Shown: piece after piece, positions 59,659 through 64,000 of the stretch
Position numbering within the stretch: position 1 is the stretch's first letter
Layout of the letters: each line of letters starts with the position of its first letter
Assembly: GCF_032854445.1 (NCBI RefSeq)
Contig: NC_088295.1
Location: 10,033,385 to 10,097,384 of the forward strand
DNA length: 64,000 nucleotides
Source: Liolophura sinensis
Lineage: Eukaryota; Mollusca; Polyplacophora; Chitonida; Chitonidae
Direction of reading: 5' to 3'
Notes under the pieces: generated by a model
The model's input: the letters and a program-made list of their open reading frames with translations, nothing else
Databases searched by the model: none
What the model was told of the DNA's origin: nothing
Program-made: the position numbers and the translations under genes

Positions 59659-59942
59659 TTTATTTATTTTGATTTATTTATTTTGATTTATTTGATCGGT
59701 GTTTTACGCCGTACTCAAAAATATTTCACTTATAGGACGACGGCCAGCATTATGGTGGGAAGAAACCGGGCAGAGCCCGGGGGAAACCCACGACCATCCG
59801 CAGGTTGCTGCAGACCTTTCCACTTACGACCGGAGAGGAAGCCAGCATGAGCTGGACTTGAACTCACAGCGACCGCATTGGCGAGAGACTCCTGGGTCAT
59901 TACGCTGTGCTAGCGCGCGAACCAACTGAGCCACGGAGGCCC
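59659..59942 (-). mobile_element. Full-length tRNA-derived SINE with perfect 12-bp target-site duplication
   Basis: The minus strand begins with a tRNA-like head 'ggcctccgtggctcagttgg', with the A box in 59934-59913 and the B box 'gagttcaagtcc' in 59865-59854. A conserved body follows ('ggtttcttcccaccataatg', 'gccgtcgtcc', 'acggcgtaaaacacc'), then an 'aaataaatcaaaataaat' tail. The 12-mer 'tggacacatgga' flanks it exactly at 59647-59658 and 59943-59954. This is the reference copy for the partial copies elsewhere in the window. Known: such SINEs are transcribed by RNA polymerase III and moved by a partner LINE, which is not in this window. Plus-strand open frames across it are read-through. Confidence 0.95.
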
Positions 59943-60417
59943 TGGACACATGGAAGGTATTGATAGAATCTGTCATATAATTACCAGCATTTGTGTCTGT
60001 CGATGCCAGAGGCCACACACCGGATTTTGTGGGCAGGAAGAACGGTTTTGTGGGCAGGAAGACGGTTGACAGGTCACGATGTGGTCTTCCAAACATGTTT
60101 GCTCTTCAACGGCAAAGCCGAGGTTTGCAAGACTGTATGTAACGATGATTCTCACCCAGGCATGCTATGGTGCGTTCTGATGATGGCTCGTCAAAAAGTC
60201 CCTGTTGATGTGAAATATAAGAAGAACATCGCACGGCAAATGTGAAGCATTGTTTGCACCATGGGGAAAACATAGCAAAAAATCCTCAAGTCCATAATAC
60301 AAGCCATATTTCACGGGAGCAATATAAACTTCCCGTTGTAATAATATAGACGACAATAATAATAATAAAGACGGCATTGTCACCACGATAACCCCATTGC
60401 TTTCCTTAAGAATGAGA

Positions 60418-61285
60418 TCGGTGTAGGAGAGGTTCGAGTACATCGATGTAGGAGAGGTTTGAGCATATCGATGTAGGAGAGGTTTGAGCATATCGATGTA
60501 GGAGAGGTTTGAGCACATCCATGAGCGATTTTAGTATATCGATGGCGGTGGAGTTCAATAATGATGAAGGTAAGGTATGACCATATCGATGGAGAAGTGG
60601 TTTGAGCATATCCATATAAGTGAGGTTTAAGCATATCGATGGTGGTAAGGCTAAAGCATACGCTGTAAGTGAGGTTGAGCATGTCGATGTAAGTGAGAAT
60701 TAAGCATGTCGATGTAAGTGAGGTTTGAGCATGTCCATGTAAGCGAGGTTTGAGCATATCTGTGTAGCTGAGGTTTAAGAATATCGATGGGAGTGAATTT
60801 TTGACGTACTGATGTGAGTGAGGTTTGGGTATAGCGATGTAGATGAGGTTTAAACATATCGAAGTAGGTGAAGTTTGAGCATATCGATGTAAGTGAGGCT
60901 TAGGCATGTCGATGTAGGTGAAGTTTGGTTATAAAGGTTTGAACATATCGATGTGGGAGAAGTTTAAAAACACCTCGACGTAAGTGAATTTTGGACATGT
61001 CGATGTGGTCGAGGTTTGGATATATCGATGTAGATTAGATTTAAATATATATTTAGGTGAATTTTTCACATATCGATGTAGGTGAGGTTTGAAAATATCG
61101 ATGTAGGTAAGGTTTGAGCATAACGATGTATGTAAAGTTTGAGAATATCAATCTAAGTGAGGTTTGAACATATCAATGTAAGTGAGGTTTGAGCATATCG
61201 ATGTAACTGAGGTTTGAGCATATCGACAAACTGACGTAGGTGAAGCAAAAGCATATCGATATAGGTAAGGTGTAAACAATATGCA
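60418..61285 (+). repeat. 25-bp minisatellite, about 34 copies
   Basis: The unit is 'gatgtaggagaggtttgagc' plus 'atatc'. 'Gatgta' starts at 60445, 60470 and 60495 show the 25-bp step. Later copies vary (gtaagtgagg, gtaggtgaag) with indels. The minus strand is largely stop-free, giving open frames such as 60380-60907 with a SNLSYIDMLKPLLHRYAQT-like repeat. These are read as repeat artefacts. Confidence 0.95.
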
Positions 61286-62918
61286 TAGGCGTATATTTGA
61301 CCTTAATTTAGCAAACCGATGCCCAGAAAAAGCGGTCCTGGCACCTGTTACCAGCCAAATGGCCCTTCTGCCTAGGAGAGATGTACAGAAAGTACATACA
61401 AATTGTTTTGAATCATTAAAGGATTATTGTGTTTGATGTAGCAGTGTAATCGATTCCTCTTTCAGGCTAGGCCGTGTGATGTAGTAAACTGATAGCCTTC
61501 CATGAGAAACCTCCTCAGCAATGGAGCATTGGACCTCGTTACCCGGTGTGGGACGCGCTCACAAGATATGAAAGCTCTTGATCGGCAGAGTTTATGGCTC
61601 AGCAAATTCTGTCTAAGTGCACTACATTTCTAACCTGTTTATTCTAGGACCTTCTAGGCGACACAAAAGACAGTTGCAATGGAAGAGATAAGTCGACAAC
61701 TAGATTACTCTCACGTTGTTTGAACTCAAGCTCCAGATTTGTTGTGTATCAGCTTTAAATTAGAGATTTTACAGTTCGGTTTACGTTCGTCTATTTTACT
61801 TCCACGAGATTGCTTTGACCTTCTGTCCATGACTAATTTCCTTGCTTTGACTTTGCACAACAGATTCCTAAAATCTAAAGGAAATGGCATTTTTCCGTTT
61901 CTTCTTTGAAGGAATGGCCGAGTTGGATACAAATTCCATAGGCTGTAGTCAGGTCACGACCAAACGGTTACAAGTTCGCCCTATTCCCATTCCATCACAT
62001 CATTAATCAGTCAGCCTAATACTGGTTGTAATTACTCTTCAAGATGTGCCATTAAAATGAAATAAAAAATGTTGGAAGTAGTCTGATAGGAGTTTAATGT
62101 AAATAATTTGGTTTCAAATTTGGCATTTGTACCGGCGTATCCAACCACCAGTTGATAGACTTCGAAAGGCATCCCAAAAAAAGGACAATCTTCTGTTTGA
62201 ATGTTAAAGTTAGACCAAATCGCTATGGTGTCACGAGCTTAGTGATTCTAGTGCTTGTAACATTAAAATACCTTTTGAAGGTATCAGAGGAGTATTAACA
62301 TTGTTCTTGTTTTCTGTGGCAAATTGTTTGACTATATAAACAGAGTATTATCAATAAGACTACTCTGAGTAGAACAGATCATGTGACCGTCGTAAGGGAG
62401 AAGACGTTTTGGCTTACTGATGGGCAACCCTGTAATTCACCAGTCGCATCCATATGCTGCATACCGATATGCCAGGATTGGTAATGTATTTGTGCTGTAT
62501 GGCGTATCTATATAAATTTAGAATGCACCTATGTAATTCTTTTCAATAACAATACATCAATTGATTTTACAGTTTGTTTGCTCAGTTGTACAAAATGGCA
62601 GGCATCCCTGACAAGAAGTCAGGACGCTCCAACAAATATTATCGTTTGTGCACTACCAAGGGATCTCAAGGTAACCCCAGCTATCCCAGACAAACCCTCC
62701 ACGCGATATGCTCTGAAACACGAATATGCAAAAAAAGAAAAAAAAATCCGCGGTCCCGAGACTATGTCAAAGTTTCGCAATGTATAATTATTTTTAAAAA
62801 AAAAACTGTCTATTGGAATTAGTGTCTGCCGTGCTGGCAGTCGAGGCTTGCGGTTCAGTGGGTCGGTTAACAACATGGATCTACCACCGAAAATGGCAAC
62901 AAATGGTATGATAGTAAT
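61286..62918. other. Gene-free stretch
   Basis: No gene recognised. A basic open frame at 62574-62822 follows an 'attttacag' that could be a splice acceptor, but it matches no family I know and includes an A-rich run. Confidence 0.5.
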
Positions 62919-63540
62919 ACTGATATGATGATGACACACACTGACATGACGATGACTTACACTGAAACGATGATGGAGCACATTGACATGATGACACACA
63001 CTGACATGATGATGACTCACACTGACAGGATGATGACTCACACTGAAATGATGATGAGCACACTGACATGATGACACACTCTGACATGATGATGACACAC
63101 ACTGACACGATGATGGAGCACATTGACATGATGATGACACACATTGACATGATGATGGCACACATAGACATGATGATGCAGCACATTGACATGATGATGA
63201 CACGTAGACATGATGATGACACACACTGAAATGATGATAAGCACTCTGACATGCTGATGATAAACACTGACATGATGACACACAGAGACATGATGATGAC
63301 ACACAGACATGATGATGACACACTCACATAATGATGACGCACACTGACATGATGATGACATACACTGACATGATGATGGCACACACTGATATGACGATGA
63401 CACACACTGATATGACGATGACACACACTGACATGATGATGACGCACATAGACATGATGATGGAGCACACTGACATGATGATGACGCACATAGACATGAT
63501 GATGACACACACTGACATGATGATGACACACAAAGGTATG
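62919..63540 (+). repeat. 21-bp minisatellite, about 29 copies
   Basis: The unit is 'gacatgatgatgacacacac' plus 't'. 'Gacatgatg' occurs at 63346 and 63367, 21 bp apart; some copies have 18-bp or shorter variants. The plus strand reads as a seven-residue Met/Thr/His/Asp repeat (MMMTHTD) and the minus strand as a His/Val/Ser/Cys repeat. Both strands are open over hundreds of bases because the unit is seven codons without stops. Confidence 0.95.
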
Positions 63541-63868
63541 ATGACGACTACAACTAATGACGTGATGATAATACACATGGGAATCATGGTACCACACCCT
63601 TACATGATGATGATACACAAAGGCATGATGACGACTACAACTAATGACGTGATGATAATACATATGGGCATCATGATACCACACCCTTACATGATGATGA
63701 CACACAAAGGCATGATGACGACTACAACTAATGACGTGATGATAATACATATGGGCATCATGGTACCACACCCTTACATGATGATGACACACAAAGGCAT
63801 GATGACGACTACAACTAATGACGTGATGATAATACATATGGGCATCATGGTACCACACCCTTACATGA
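63541..63868 (+). repeat. 87-bp tandem repeat, nearly 4 copies, continuing the 21-bp array
   Basis: 'Atgacgactacaactaatg' starts units at 63541, 63628, 63715 and 63802, exactly 87 bp apart and nearly identical. Each unit includes one 'acatgatgatgacacac' segment, so it arose from the adjoining 21-bp array. It keeps the same reading frame (29 codons), so the plus-strand open frame at 63331-63978 (215 codons) and the minus-strand one at 62881-63858 (325 codons) span both arrays. Confidence 0.95.
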
Positions 63869-64000
63869 TCGTATACATGAAATCCTATTTCATAAATTCA
63901 CAAAAACTTCTGTACACTTTTATGGCAGTACACTTACATTTTCTTCAGAAAACAAGCACAGAGTGTCCATTATACTAAGATGAAGCAACAGAGTGGTTAG

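Noticed and set aside
59635-59929. Overlapping open frames near 59.7 kb
   Set aside because: These are translations of the full-length SINE.
62574-62822. Exon of a basic protein after 'attttacag'
   Set aside because: No recognisable domain, an A-rich run in the middle, and no matching donor or neighbouring exon could be identified.
62619-63858. Minus-strand His- and Cys-rich open frames as a histidine-rich protein gene
   Set aside because: They are translations of 21-bp and 87-bp tandem repeats, open in several frames and on both strands, without an ATG start or splice context.

Overview
The window reads as nuclear DNA of a lophotrochozoan invertebrate, most probably a mollusc. This is inferred from widely spaced exons with GT-AG introns, long AT-rich non-coding stretches, abundant minisatellites, and two tRNA-derived SINE families. 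One has a body translating as 'PALWWEETGxSPGE' and an (AAAT)n-type tail. The other ends 'acgttaaaccccaagcactc'. Both look to me like mollusc-type repeats, but no database search was possible. There are no operons, bacterial ribosome-binding sites, CRISPR arrays or prophage genes.

Only one protein-coding gene can be supported. It lies on the minus strand between about 27.6 kb and 14.9 kb and encodes a complete class A (rhodopsin-like) peptide GPCR. Three coding exons (27593-27278, 16276-16177, 15679-14953) join in frame to give 380 residues. All seven membrane segments, the extracellular disulfide pair, DRY and NPxxY are present. Two introns interrupt it: 11.0 kb just after TM2, and 497 bp inside the DRY arginine codon. 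The closest resemblance by eye is to the neuropeptide FF / SIFamide receptor group.

The rest is non-coding as far as I can see. From left to right: 0-14.9 kb is gene-free apart from two or three tRNA-derived SINEs, a 34-bp minisatellite (11.1 kb) and two copies of an 86-bp dispersed repeat (10.7 and 14.4 kb). The 11-kb intron (16.3-27.3 kb) holds 31-bp and 27-bp minisatellites and several SINE pieces. At 27.6-42 kb there is upstream or intergenic DNA with an 87-bp repeat running into a large 38-bp minisatellite (30.7-32.0 kb) and further SINE pieces. At 42.3-43.0 kb a 75-bp and a 41-bp array adjoin. A long (TC)n(TA)n microsatellite sits at 54.4 kb, and a full SINE with perfect target-site duplication at 59.7 kb. 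The window ends with a 25-bp minisatellite (60.4-61.3 kb) and a 21-bp array passing into an 87-bp array (62.9-63.9 kb).

Most long open frames outside the receptor come from tandem repeats whose unit lacks stop codons or from SINE read-through, so they should not be taken as genes without transcript evidence. I found no clearly new multi-gene system. The points most worth following are the uncharacterised receptor and the dense, locally paired minisatellites.
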